Part shown: positions 11,066 through 23,831 of the stretch, piece by piece | Position numbering within the stretch: the stretch's first letter is position 1 | Layout of the letters: every line of letters starts with the position of its first letter | Assembly (NCBI GenBank): GCA_958450325.1 | Contig: OY288256.1 | Location: 19,004,557-19,068,556, forward strand | Length of the DNA stretch: 64,000 nt | Origin: Agrostemma githago | Lineage: Eukaryota > Streptophyta > Magnoliopsida > Caryophyllales > Caryophyllaceae | Direction: 5' to 3' | Position numbers and translations under genes: made by a program | Notes under the pieces: generated by a model | What the model was told of the DNA's origin: nothing | What the model saw: the letters and a program-made list of their open reading frames with translations, nothing else | Database searches by the model: none

Positions 11066-14000
11066 AAAAGGGTTTAAGGTTGGATTAGGCGGAGCCGCGT
11101 AGCGGGTCCGCCTAATCCAACCCTAAACTCTTTTCCGTCCTTGAATAAGAAAAAGGGTTTAGGGTTGGATTAGGCGGAGCCGCGAAGCGGGTTTGCCTAA
11201 TCCAACCCTAAACCCTTTTCCGTCCCGTCTTATGCAGTACCCTACTCTTAAGGTTCAGTGCCCCATCTTTAAATCACATCCACGACAGGGTTCACCAATA
11301 CCCTCTTAGGGTTCAGTTTATTGCGGGTTTAGTGACCTTGAATAAGGAAAAGGGTTTAGGGTTGGATTACGCGGAGCCGCGTAGCGGGTCCGCCTAATCC
11401 AACCCTAAACCCTTTTCCGTCCTTGAATAAGGAAAAGTGTTTAGGGTTGGAGTAGGCGGAGCCGCGAAGCGGGTGCCCCTAATCCAAACCTAAACCCTTT
11501 TCCGTCCCCTCTTATGAAGTACCCTACTCTCAAGGTTCAGTTCCCTATCTTTGAATCACATCCACTACAGGGTTCACCAATACCCTCTTAGGGTTCAGTT
11601 TGTTGCGGGTTTAGTGACCTTGAATAAGGAAAAGGGTTTAGGGTTGGATTAGGCGGAGCCGCGAAGCGAGTTCGCCTAATCCAACCCTTAACCGTTTTCC
11701 GTCCCGTCTTATGCAGTACCCTACTCTTAAGGTTCAGTGCCCTATCTTTGAATCACATCCACGACAGGGTTCACCAATACCCTCTTAGGGTTCAGTTTGT
11801 TGCGGGTTTAGTGACCTTGAATAAGGAAAAGGGTTTAGGGTTGGATTAGGCGGAGCCGCGTAGCGGGTCCGCCTAATCCAACCCTAAACTCTTTTCCGTC
11901 CTTGAATAAGAAAAAGGGTTTAGGGTTGGATTAGGCGGAGCCGCGAAGCGGGTTCCCCTAATCCAAACCTAAACCCTTTTCCGTCCCGTCTTATGAAGTA
12001 CCCTACTCTTTAAGGTTCAGTGCACTATCTTTGAATCACATCCACTACAGGGTTCACCAATACCCTCTTAGGGTTCAGTTTGTTGCGGGTTTAGTGACCT
12101 TGAATAAGGAAAAGGGTTTAGGGTTGGATTAGGCGGAGCCGCGAAGCAGCTCCGCCTAATCCAACCCTAAACCCTTTTCCGTCCCGTCTTATGCAGTACC
12201 CTACTCTTAAGGTTCAGTGCCCCATCTTTGAATCACATCCACGACAGGGTTCACCAATACCCTCTTAGGGTTCAGTTTGTTGCGGGTTTAGTGACCTTGA
12301 ATAAGGAAAAGGGTTTAGGGTTGGATTAGGCGGAGCCGCGTAGCGGGTCCGCCTAATCCAACCCTAAACTCTCTTCCCTCCTTGAATAAGAAAAAGGGTT
12401 TAGGGTTGGATTAGGCAGAGCCGCGAAGCGGGTTTGCCTAATCCAACCCTAAACCCTTTTCCGTCCCGTCTTATGCAGTATCCTACTCTTAAGGTTCAGT
12501 GCCCCATCTTTAAATCACATCCACGACAGGGTTCACCAATACCCTCTTAGGGTTCAGTTTATTGCGGGTTTAGTGACCTTGAATAAGGAAAAGGGTTTAG
12601 GGTTGGATTACGCGGAGCCGCGTAGCGGGTCCGCCTAATCCAACCCTAAACCCTTTTCCGTCCTTGAATAAGGAAAAGTGTTTAGGGTTGGAGTAGGCGG
12701 AGCCGCGAAGCGGGTGCCCCTAATCCAAACCTAAACCCTTTTCCGTCCCCTCTTATGAAGTACCCTACTCTCAAGGTTCAGTGCCCTATCTTTGAATCAC
12801 ATCCACTACAGGGTTTACCAATACCCTCTTAGGGTTCAGTTTGTTGCGGGTTTAGTGACCTTGAATAAGGAAAAGGGTTTAGGGTTGGATTAGGCAGAGC
12901 CGCGAAGCGGGTTCGCCTAATCCAACCCTTAACCCTTTTCCGTCCCGTCTTATGCAGTACCCTACTCTTAAGGTTCAGTGCCCTATCTTTGAATCACATC
13001 CACTACAGGGTTCACCAATACCCTCTTAGGGTTCAGTTTGTTGCGGGTTTAGTGACCTTGAATAAGGAAAAGGGTTTAGGGTTGGATTAGGCGGAGCCGC
13101 GAAGCGGGTTCTTCTAATCCAACCCTTAACCCTTTTCCGTCCCGTCTTATGCAGTACCCTACTCTTAAGGTTCAGTGCCCCATCTTTGAATCACATCCAC
13201 GACAGGGTTCACCAATACCCTCTTAGGGTTCAGTTTGTTGCGGGTTTAGTGACCTTGAATTTGGAAAAGGGTTTAAGGTTGGATTAGGCGGAGCCGCGTA
13301 GCGGGTCCGCCTAATCCAACCCTAAACTCTTTTCCGTCCTTGAATAAGAAAAAGGGTTTAGGGTTGGATTAGGCGGAGCCGCGAAGCGGGTTTGCCTAAT
13401 CCAACCCTAAACCCTTTTCCATTCCGTCTTATGCAGTACCCTACTCTTAAGGTTCAGTGCCCCATCTTTAAATCACATCCACGACAGGGTTCACCAATAC
13501 CCTCTTAGGGTTCAGTTTATTGCGGGTTTAGTGACCTTGAATAAGGAAAAGGGTTTAGGGTTGGATTACACGGAGCCGCGTAGCGGGTCCGCCTAATCCA
13601 ACCCTAAACCCTTTTCCGTCCTTGAATAAGGAAAAGTGTTTAGGGTTGGAGTAGGCGGAGCCGCGAAGCGGGTGCCCCTAATCCAAACCTAAACCCTTTT
13701 CCGTCCCCTCTTATGAAGTACCCTACTCTCAAGGTTCAGTGCCCTATCTTTGAATCACATCCACTACAGGGTTCACCAATACCCTCTTAGGGTTCAGTTT
13801 GTTGCGGGTTTAGTGACCTTGAATAAGGAAAAGGGTTTAGGGTTGGATTAGGCGGAGCCGCGAAGCGAGTTCGCCTAATCCAACCCTTAACCGTTTTCCG
13901 TCCCGTCTTATGCAGTACCCTACTCTTAAGGTTCAGTGCCCTATCTTTGAATCACATCCACGACAGGGTTCACCAATACCCTCTTAGGGTTCAGTTTGTT

Positions 14001-14110
14001 GCGGGTTTAGTGACCTTGAATAAGGAAAAGGGTTTAGGGTTGGATTAGGCGGAGCCGCGTAGCGGGTCCGCCTAATCCAACCCTAAACTCTTTTCCGTCC
14101 TTGAATAAGA
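11066..14110 (+). repeat. Segmental duplication, offset 2199 bp
   Basis: Unit S 11066 carries a private start (gaatttgg before it, tttaaggttgg in it) that recurs at 13265. The following units (C 11151/13350, S 11348/13547, A' 11433/13632, gcgagttcg unit 11630/13829, S 11827/14026) match. The copies part at 11912 versus 14111. The offset equals nine L (one of them 198 bp) and five S. Confidence 0.78.
12110..12306 (+). repeat. L unit with a self-corrected, longer stem
   Basis: The tip reads gccgcgaagcagc instead of gccgcgaagcggg. The G to C change at 12150 removes the usual g/g mismatch, so ggcggagc (ending 12139) pairs with gctccgcc (from 12149) and the stem is continuous for 30 bp inside the head. 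The G to A at 12148 costs one inner pair. The arms are otherwise perfect. I saw this tip nowhere else in the window. Confidence 0.75.
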
Positions 14111-17100
14111 AAAAGGGTTTAGGGTTGGATTAGGCGGAGCCGCGAAGCGGGTTTGCCTAATCCAACCCTAAACCTTTTTCCGTCCCGTCTTATGCAGTAC
14201 CCTACTCTTAAGGTTCAGTGCCCCATCTTTAAATCACATCCACGACAGGGTTCACCAATACCCTCTTAGGGTTCAGTTTATTGCGGGTTTAGTGACCTTG
14301 AATAAGGAAAATGGTTTAGGGTTGGATTACGCGGAGCCGCGTAGCGGGTCCGCCTAATCCAACCCTAAACCCTTTTCCGTCCTTGAATAAGGAAAAGGGT
14401 TTAGGGTTGGATTAGGCGGAGCCGCGAAGCGGGTTCGCCTAATCCAACCCTTAACCCTTTTCCGTCCCGTCTTATGCAGTACCCTACTCTTAAGGTTCAG
14501 TGCCCCATCTTTTAATCACATCCACGACAGGGTTTACCAATACCCTCTTAGGGTTCAGTTTGTTGCGGGTTTAGTGACCTTGAATAAGGAAAAGGGTTTA
14601 GGGTTGGATTAGGCGGAGCCGCGTAGAGGGTCCGCCTAATCCAACCCTAAACCCTTTTCCGTCCTTGAATAAGGAAAAGCGTTTAGGGTTGGATTAGGAG
14701 GAGCCGCGAAGCGGGTTCCCCTAATCCAAACCTAAACCCTTTTCCGTCCCGTCTTATGAAGTACCCTACTCTTTAAGGTTCAGTGCACTATCTTTGAATC
14801 ACATCCACTACAGGGTTCACCAATACCCTCTTAGGGTTCAGTTTGTTGCGGGTTTAGTGACCTTGAATAAGGAAAAGGGTTTAGGGTTGGATTAGACGGA
14901 GCCGCTAAGCGGGTCCGCCTAATCCAACCCTAAACCCTTTTCCGTCCCGTCTTATGCAGTACCCTACTCTTAAGGTTCAGTGCCCCATCTTTGAATCACA
15001 TCCACGACAGGGTTCACCATTACCCTCTTAGGGTTCAGTTTGTTGCGGGTTTAGTGACCTTGAATAAGGAAAAGGGTTTAGTGTTGGATTAGGCGGAGCC
15101 ACGTAGAGGGTCCGCCTAATCCAACCCTAAACCCTTTTCCGTCCTTGAATAAGGAAAAGCGTTTAGGGTTGGATTAGGCGGAGCCGCGAAGCGGGTTCCC
15201 CTAATCCAAGCCTAAACCTTTTTTCGTCCCGTCTTATGAAGTACCCTACTCTCAAGGTTCAGTGCCCTATCTTTGAATCACATCCACTACAGGGTTCACC
15301 AATACCCTCTTAGGGTTCAGTTTGTTGCGGGTTTAGTGACCTTGAATAAGGAAAAGGGTTTAGGGTTGGATTAGGCGGAGCCGCGAAGCGAGTTCGCCTA
15401 ATCCAACCCTTAACCGTTTTCCGTCCCGTCTTATGCAGTACCCTACTCTTAAGGTTCAGTGCCCTATCATTGAATCACATCCACGACAGGGTTCACCAAT
15501 ACCCTCTTAGGGTTCAATTTGTTGCGGGTTTAGTGACCTTGAATAAGGAAAAGGGTTTAGGGTTGGATTAGGCGGAGCCGCGTAGCGGGTCCGCCTAATC
15601 CAACCCTAAACTCTTTTCCGTCCTTGAATAAGAAAAAGGGTTTAGGGTTGGATTAGGCGGAGCCGCGAAGCGGGTTTGCCTAATCCAACCCTAAACCTTT
15701 TTCCGTCCCGTCTTATGCAGTACCCTACTCTTAAGGTTCAGTGCCCCATCTTTAAATCACATCCACGACAGGGTTCACCAATACCCTCTTAGGGTTCAGT
15801 TTATTGCGGGTTTAGTGACCTTGAATAAGGAAAAGGGTTTAGGGTTGGATTACGCGGAGCCGCGTAGCGGGTCCGCCTAATCTAACCCTAAACCCTTTTC
15901 CGTCCTTGAATAAGGAAAAGGGTTTAGGGTTGGATTAGGCAGAGCCGCGAAGCGGGTTCGCCTAATCCAACCCTTAACCCTTTTCCGTCCCGTCTTATGC
16001 AGTACCCTACTCTTAAGGTTCAGTGCCCTATCTTTGAATCACATCCACGACAGGGTTCACCAATACCCTCTTAGGGTTCAGTTTGTTGCGGGTTTGGTGA
16101 CCTTGAATAAGGAAAAGGGTTTAGGGTTGGATTAGACGGAGCCGCTAAGCGGGTCCGCCTAATCCAACCCTAAACCCTTTTCCGTCCCGTCTTATGCAGT
16201 ACCCTACTCTTAAGGTTCAGTGCCCCATCTTTGAATCACATCCACGACAGGGTTCACCATTACCCTCTTAGGGTTCAGTTTGTTGCGGGTTTAGTGACCT
16301 TGAATAAGGAAAAGGGTTTAGGGTTGGATTAGGCGGAGCCACGTAGAGGGTCCGCCTAATCCAACCCTAAACCCTTTTCCGTCCTTGAATAAGGAAAAGC
16401 GTTTAGGGTTGGATTAGGCGGAGCCGCGAAGCGGGTTCCCCTAATCCAAGCCTAAACCTTTTTTCGTCCCGTCTTATGAAGTACCCTACTCTCAAGGTTC
16501 AGTGCCCTATCTTTGAATCACATCCACTACAGGGTTCACCAATACCCTCTTAGGGTTCAGTTTGTTGCGGGTTTAGTGACCTTGAATAAGGAAAAGGGTT
16601 TAGGGTTGGATTAGGCGGAGCCGCGTAGAGGGTCCGCCTAGTCCAACCCTAAACCCTTTTCCGTCCTTGAATAAGGAAAAGCGTTTAGGGTTGGATTAGG
16701 CGGAGCCGCGAAGCGGGTTCCCCTAATCCAAACCTAAACCCTTTTCCGTCCCGTCTTATGAAGTACCCTACTCTTTAAGGTTCAGTGCACTATCTTTGAA
16801 TCACATCCACTACAGGGTTCACCAATACCCTCTTAGGGTTCAGTTTGTTGCGGGTTTAGTGACCTTGAATAAGGAAAAGGGTTTAGGGTTGGATTAGGCG
16901 GAGCCGCGAAGCGGGTTCTTCTAATCCAACCCTAAACCCTTTTCCGTCCCGTCTTATGCAGTACCCTACTCTTAAGGTTCAGTGCCCCATCTTTGAATCA
17001 CATCCACGACAGGGTTCACCAATACCCTCTTAGGGTTCAGTTTGTTGCGGGTTTAGTGACCTTGAATAAGGAAAAGGGTTTAGGGTTGGATTAGGCGGAG

Positions 17101-17438
17101 CCGCGTAGCGGGTCTGCCTAATCCAACCCTAAACTCTTTTCCGTCCTTGAATAAGAAAAAGGGTTTAGGGTTGGATTAGGCGGAGCCGCGAAGCGGGTTT
17201 GCCTAATCCAACCCTAAACCCTTTTCCGTCCCGTCTTATGCAGTACCCTACTCTTAAGGTTCAGTGCCCCATCTTTAAATCACATCCACGACAGGGTTCA
17301 CCAATACCCTCTTAGGGTTCAGTTTATTGCGGGTTTAGTGACCTTGAATAAGGAAAAGGGTTTAGGGTTGGATTACGCGGAGCCGCGTAGCGGGTCTGCC
17401 TAATCCAACCCTAAACCCTTTTCCGTCCTTGAATAAGG

Positions 17439-19408
17439 AAAAGTGTTTAGGGTTGGATTAGGCGGAGCCGCGAAGCGGGTGCCCCTAATCCAAACCTAAA
17501 CCCTTTTCCGTCCCGTCTTATGAAGTACCCTACTCTCAAGGTTCAGTGCCCTATCTTTGAATCACATCCACTACAGGGTTCACCAATACCCTCTTAGGGT
17601 TCAGTTTGTTGCGGGTTTAGTGACCTTGAATAAGGAAAAGGGTTTAGGGTTGGATTAGGCGGAGCCGCGTAGCGGGTTCGCCTAATCCAACCCTAAACCC
17701 TTTTCCGTCCCGTCTTATGCAGTACCCTACTCTTAAGGTTCAGTGCCCCATCTTTTAATCACATCCACGACAGGGTTCATCAATACCCTCTTAGGGTTCA
17801 GTTTGTTGCGGGTTTAGTGACCTTGAATAAGGAAAAGGGTTTAGGGTTGGATTAGGCGGAGCCGCGAAGCGGGTCCGCCTAATCCAACCCTAAACCCTTT
17901 TCTGTCCCGTCTTATGCAGTACCCTACTCTTATGGTTCAGTGACCCATCTTTGAATCACATCCACGACAGGGTTCACCAATACCCTCTTAGGGTTCAGTT
18001 TGTTGCGGGTTTAGTGACCTTGAATAAGGAAAAGGGTTTAGGGTTGGATTAGGCGGAGCCGCGTAGCGGGTCCTCCTAATCCAACCCTAAACCCTTTTCC
18101 GTCCCGTCTTATTCAGTACCCTTCTCTTAAGGTTCAATGCCCCATCTTTGAATCACATCCACGACAGGGTTCACCAATATCTTCTTAGGGTTCAGTTTGT
18201 TGCGGGTTTAGTGACCTTGAATAAGGAAAAGGGTTTAGGGTTGGATTAGACGGAGCCGCGAAGCGGGTCCGCCTAATCCAACCCTAAACCCTTTTCTGTC
18301 CCGTCTTATGCAGTACCCTACTCTTAAGGTTCAGTGACCCATCTTTGAATCACATCCACGACAGGGTTCACCAATACCCTCTTAGGGTTCAGTTTGTTGC
18401 GGGTTTAGTGACCTTGAATAAGGAAAAGGGTTTAGGGTTGGATTAGGCGGAGCCGCGTAGCGGGTCCTCCTAATCCAACCCTAAACCCTTTTCCGTCCCG
18501 TCTTATTCAGTACCCTTCTCTTAAGGTTCAATGCCCCATCTTTGAATCACATCCACGACAGGGTTCACCAATATCTTCTTAGGGTTCAGTTTGTTGCGGG
18601 TTTAGTGACCTTGAATAAGGAAAAGGGTTTAGGGTTGGATTAGACGGAGCCGCGAAGCGGGTCCACCTAATCCAACCCTAAACCCTTTTCTGTCCCGTCT
18701 TATGCAGTACCCTACTCTTAAGGTTCAGTGACCCATCTTTGAATCACATCCACGACAGGGTTCACCAATACCCTCTTAGGGTTCAGTTTGTTGCGGGTTT
18801 AGTGACCTTGAATAAGGAAAAGGGTTTAGGGTTGGATTAGGCGGAGCCGCGTAGTGGGTCCTCCTAATCCAACCCTAAACCCTTTTCCGTCCCGTCTTAT
18901 TCAGTACCCTTCTCTTAAGGTTCAGTGCCCCATCTTTGAATCACATCCACGACAGGGTTCACCAATATCTTCTTAGGATTCATTTTGTTGCGGGTTTAGT
19001 GACCTTGAATAAGGAAAAGGGTTTAGGGTTGGATTAGACGGAGCCGCTAAGCGGGTTCGCCTAATCCAACCCTAAACCCTTTTCCGTCCCGTCTTATGCA
19101 GTACCCTACTCTTAAGGTTCAGTGCCCCATCTTTGAATCACATCCACGACAGGGTTCACCAATACCCTCTTAGGGTTCAGTTTGTTGCGGGTTTAGTGAC
19201 CTTGAATAAGGAAAAGGGTTTAGGGTTGGATTAGGCGGAGCCGCGTAGCGGGTCCGCCTAATCCAACCCTAAACCCTTTTCCGTCCCGTCTTATGCAGTA
19301 CCCTACTCTTAAGGTTCAGTGCCCCATCTTTGAATCACATCCACGACAGGGTTCACCATTACCCTCTTAGGGTTCAGTTTGTTGCGGGTTTAGTGACCTT
19401 GAATAAGG
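17439..19408 (+). repeat. Run of ten L units with 394-bp dimers
   Basis: No S unit occurs for 1970 bp. Within it, a ttctgtcc unit followed by a tcctcc/tattcag unit repeats as a 394-bp dimer at 17833-18226, 18227-18620 and 18621-19014. Private changes such as gtccacc appear in only one dimer. A related run lies at 24817-25604 in two dimers. Confidence 0.8.
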
Positions 19409-22400
19409 AAAAGGGTTTAGGGGTTGATTAGGCGGAGCCGCGTAGAGGGTCCGCCTAATCCAACCCTAAACCCTTTTCCGTCCTTGAATAAGGAAAAGCG
19501 TTTAGGGTTGGATTAGGCGGAGCCGCGAAGCGGGTTCCCCTAATCCAAACCTAAACCCTTTTCCGTCCCGTCTTATGAAGTACCCTACTCTCAAGGTTCA
19601 GTGCCCTATCTTTGAATCACATCCACTACAGGGTTCACCAATACCCTCTTAGGGTTCAGTTTGTTGCGGGTTTAGTGACCTTGAATAAGGAAAAGGGTTT
19701 AGGGTTGGATTAGGCGGAGCCGCGAAGCGGGTCCGCCTAATCCAACCCTAAACCCTTTTCTGTCCCGTCTTATGTAGTACCCTACTCTTAAGGTTCAGTG
19801 ACCCATCTTTGAATCACATCCACGACAGGGTTCACCAATACCCTCTTAGGGTTCAGTTTGTTGCGGGTTTAGTGACCTTGAATAAGGAAAAGGGTTTAGG
19901 GTTGGATTAGGCGGAGCCGCGTAGCGGGTCCTCCTAATCCAACCCTAAACCCTTTTCCGTCCCGTCTTATGCAGTACCCTACTCTTAAGGTTTAGTGCCC
20001 CATCTTTGAATCACATCCACGACAGGGTTCACCATTACCCTCTTAGGGTTCAGTTTGTTGCGGGTTTAGTGACCTTGAATAAGGAAAAGGGTTTAGGGTT
20101 GGATTAGGCGGAGCCGCGTAGAGGGTCCGCCTAATCCAACCCTAAACCCTTTTACGTCCTTGAATAAGGAAAAGCGTTTAGGGTTGGATTAGGCGGAGCC
20201 GCGAAGCGGGTTCCCCTAATCCAAACCTAAACCCTTTTCCGTCCCGTCTTATGCAGTATCCTACTCTTAAGGTTCAGTGCCCCATCTTTAAATCACATCC
20301 ACGACAGGGTTCACCAATACCCTCTTAGGGTTCAAATTATTGCGGGTTTAGTGACCTTGAATAAGGAAAAGGGTTTAGGGTTGGATTACGCGGAGCCGCG
20401 TAGCGGGTCCGCCTAATCCAACCCTAAACCCTTTTCCGTCCTTGAATAAGGAAAAGCGTTTAGGGTTGGATTAGGCGGAGCCGCGAAGCGGGTTCCCCTA
20501 ATCCAAACCTATACCCTTTTCCGTCCCGTCTTATGAAGTACCCTACTCTCAAGGTTCAGTGCCCTATCTTTGAATCACATACACTACAGGGTTCACCAAT
20601 ACCCTCTTAGGGTTCAGTTTGTTGCGGGTTTAGTGACCTTGAATAAGGAAAAGGGTTTAGGGTTGGATTAGGCGGAACCGCGAAGCGGGTCCGCCTAATC
20701 CAACCCTAAACCCTTTTCTGTCCCGTCTTATGTAGTACCCTACTCTTAAGGTTCAGTGACCCATCTTTGAATCACATCCACGACAGGGTTCACCAATACC
20801 CTCTTAGGGTTCAGTTTGTTGCGGGTTTAGTGACCTTGAATAAGGAAAAGGGTTTAGGGTTGGATTAGGCGGAGCCGCGTAGCGGGTCCTCCTAATCCAA
20901 CCCTAAACCCTTTTCCGTCCCGTCTTATTCAGTACCCTTCTCTTAAGGTTCAGTGCCCCATCTTTGAATCACATCCATGACAGGGTTCACCAATATCTTC
21001 TTAGGGTTCATTTTGTTGCGGGTTTAGTGACCTTGAATAAGGAAAAGGGTTTAGGGTTGGATTAGACGGAGCCGCTAAGCGGGTTCGCCTAATCCAACCC
21101 TAAACCCTTTTCCGTCCCGTGTTATGCAGTACCCTACTCTTAAGGTTCAGTGCCCCATCTTTGAATCACATCCACGACAGGGTTCACCAATACCCTCTTA
21201 GGGTTCAGTTTGTTGCGGGTTTAGTGACCTTGAATAAGGAAAAGGGTTTAGGGTTGGATTAGGCGGAGCCGCGTAGCGGGTCCGCCTAATCCAACCCTAA
21301 ACCCTTTTCCGTCCTGTCTTATGCAGTACCCTACTCTTAAGGTTTAGTGCCCCATCTTTGAATCACATCCACGACAGGGTTCACCATTACCCTCTTAGGG
21401 TTCAGTTTGTTGCGGGTTTAGTGACCTTGAATAAGGAAAAGGGTTTAGGGTTGGATTAGGCGGAGCCGCGTAGAGGGTCCGCCTAATCCAACCCTAAACC
21501 CTTTTCCGTCCTTGAATAAGGAAAAGCGTTTAGGGTTGGATTAGGCGGAGCCGCGAAGCGGGTTCCCCTAATCCAAACCTAAACCCTTTTCCGTCCCGTC
21601 TTATGAAGTACCCTACTCTCAAGGTTCAGTGCCCTATCTTTGAATCATATCCACTACAGGGTTCACCAATACCCTCTTAGGGTTCAGTTTGTTGCGGGTT
21701 TAGTGACCTTGAATAAGGAAAAGGGTTTAGGGTTGGATTAGGCGGAGCCGCGAAGCGGGTCCGCCTAATCCAACCCTAAACCCTTTTCTGTCACGTCTTA
21801 TGTAGTACCCTACTCTTAAGGTTCAGTGACCCATCTTTGAATCACATCCACGACAGGGTTCACCAATACCCTCTTAGGGTTCAGTTTGTTGCGGGTTTAG
21901 TGACCTTGAATAAGGAAAAGGGTTTAGGGTTGGATTAGGCGGAGCCGCGTAGCGGGTCCTCCTAATCCAACCCTAAACCCTTTTCCGTCCCGTCTTATGC
22001 AGTACCCTACTCTTAAGGTTTAGTGCCCCATCTTTGAATCACATCCACGACAGGGTTCACCATTACCCTCTTAGGGTTCAGTTTGTTGCGGGTTTAGTGA
22101 CCTTGAATAAGGAAAAGGGTTTAGGGTTGGATTAGGCGGAGCCGCGTAGAGGGTCCGCCTAATCCAACCCTAAACCCTTTTCCGTCCTTGAATAAGGAAA
22201 AGCGTTTAGGGTTGGATTAGGCGGAGCCGCGAAGCGGGTTCCCCTAATCCAAACCTAAACCCTTTTCCGTCCCGTCTTATGCAGTATCCTACTCTTAAGG
22301 TTCAGTGCCCCATCTTTAAATCACATCCACGACAGGGTTCACCAATACCCTCTTAGGGTTCAAATTATTGCGGGTTTAGTGACCTTGAATAAGGAAAAGG

Positions 22401-23464
22401 GTTTAGGGTTGGATTACCCGGAGCCGCGTAGCGGGTCCGCCTAATCCAACCCTAAACCCTTTTCCGTCCTTGAATAAGGAAAAGCGTTTAGGGTTGGATT
22501 AGGCGGAGCCGCGAAGCGGGTTCCCATAATCCAAACCTATACCCTTTTCCGTCCCGTCTTATGAAGTACCCTACTCTCAAGGTTCAGTGCCCTATCTTTG
22601 AATCACATACACTACAGGGTTCACCAATACCCTCTTAGGGTTCAGTTTGTTGCGGGTTTAGTGACCTTGAATAAGGAAAAGGGTTTAGGGTTGGATTAGG
22701 CGGAGCCGCGAAGCGGGTCCGCCTAATCCAACCCTAAACCCTTTTCTGTCCCGTCTTATGTAGTACCCTACTCTTAAGGTTCAGTGACCCATCTTTGAAT
22801 CACATCCACGACAGGGTTCACCAATACCCTCTTAGGGTTCAGTTTGTTGCGGGTTTAGTGACCTTGAATAAGGAAAAGGGTTTAGGGTTGGATTAGGCGG
22901 AGCCGCGTAGCGGGTCCTCCTAATCCAACCCTAAACCCTTTTCCGTCCCGTCTTATTCAGTACCCTTCTCTTAAGGTTCAGTGCCCCATCTTTGAATCAC
23001 ATCCACGACAGGGTTCACCAATATCTTCTTAGGGTTCATTTTGTTGCGGGCTTAGTGACCTTGAATAAGGAAAAGGGTTTAGGGTTGGATTAGACGGAGC
23101 CGCTAAGCGGGTTCGCCTAATCCAACCCTAAACCCTTTTCCGTCCCGTCTTATGCAGTACCCTACTCTTAAGGTTCAGTGCCCCATCTTTGAATCACATC
23201 CACGACAGGGTTCACCAATACCCTCTTAGGGTTCAGTTTGTTGCGGGTTTAGTGACCTTGAATAAGGAAAAGGGTTTAGGGTTGGATTAGGCGGAGCCGC
23301 GTAGCGGGTCCGCCTAATCCAACCCTAAACCCTTTTCCGTCCCGTCTTATGCAGTACCCTACTCTTAAGGTTCAGTGCCCCATCTTTGAATCACATCCAC
23401 GACAGGGTTCACCATTACCCTCTTAGGGTTCAGTTTGTTGCGGGTTTAGTGACCTTGAATAAGG
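19409..23464 (+). repeat. Two tandem 2028-bp higher-order repeats
   Basis: Order in each copy is S-LLL-S-L-S-LLLLL (9 L and 3 S, 2028 bp), at 19409-21436 and 21437-23464. Shared private variants include ttcaaattattg (20331 and 22359), a tatacccttttcc A head (20452 and 22480) and cacatacactacagg. Few differences exist, for example ggggttgatt at 19409 and ttacccgg at 22395. Confidence 0.85.
20170..20366 (+). repeat. Recombinant L unit: A head on C tail
   Basis: The A head (gcgttt, ttcccctaatccaaacc) is joined to a C-like tail (gcagtatcc, catctttaaatc) with the private ttcaaattattg. The switch is again at the palindrome's right foot. Descendant copies sit at 22198, 30055, 32451 and 34198, showing how the recombinant spread with its higher-order repeat. 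Confidence 0.82.
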
Positions 23465-23831
23465 AAAAGGGTTTAGGGTTGGATTAGGCGGAGCCGCGTA
23501 GCGGGTCTGCCTAATCCAACCCTAAACTCTTTTCCGTCCTTGAATAAGAAAAAGGGTTTAGGGTTGGATTAGGCGGAGCCGCGAAGCGGGTTTGCCTAAT
23601 CCAACCCTAAACCCTTTTCCGTCCCGTCTTATGCAGTACCCTACTCTTAAGGTTCAGTGCCCCATCTTTAAATCACATCCACGACAGGGTTCACCAATAC
23701 CCTCTTAGGGTTCAGTTTATTGCGGGTTTAGTGACCTTGAATAAGGAAAAGGGTTTAGGGTTGGATTACGCGGAGCCGCGTAGCGGGTCTGCCTAATCCA
23801 ACCCTAAACCCTTTTCCGTCCTTGAATAAGG

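Larger units (their letters stand above)
1..17635 (+). repeat. Array domain I: S-rich A/B/C region (73 L, 39 S)
   Basis: Short units start at 395, 677, 1550, 2226, 3295, 3774, 4056, 4731, 5210, 5824, 6303, 6585, 6867, 7149, 7628, 8107, 8389, 8671, 9347, 9629, 10108, 10390, 11066, 11348, 11827, 12307, 12589, 13265, 13547, 14026, 14308, 14590, 15070, 15549, 15831, 16310, 16592, 17072 and 17354. Everything between them is long units. S units make up 35% of units, and L runs are 1-5 units. Domain markers are A' heads (gcgggtgcccc), gcgagttcg heads near 7431, 11630, 13829 and 15352, and ctctttaagg A tails at 11912, 14675 and 16677. The boundary is drawn where the ttctgtcc/tattcag families begin, and is approximate. 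Confidence 0.85.

Noticed and set aside
18621..18689. Compensatory change between agacgga and tccacc
   Set aside because: The two altered bases are not opposite each other in the stem: the left change is at a different pair from the right one, so pairing is lost at two places rather than restored.
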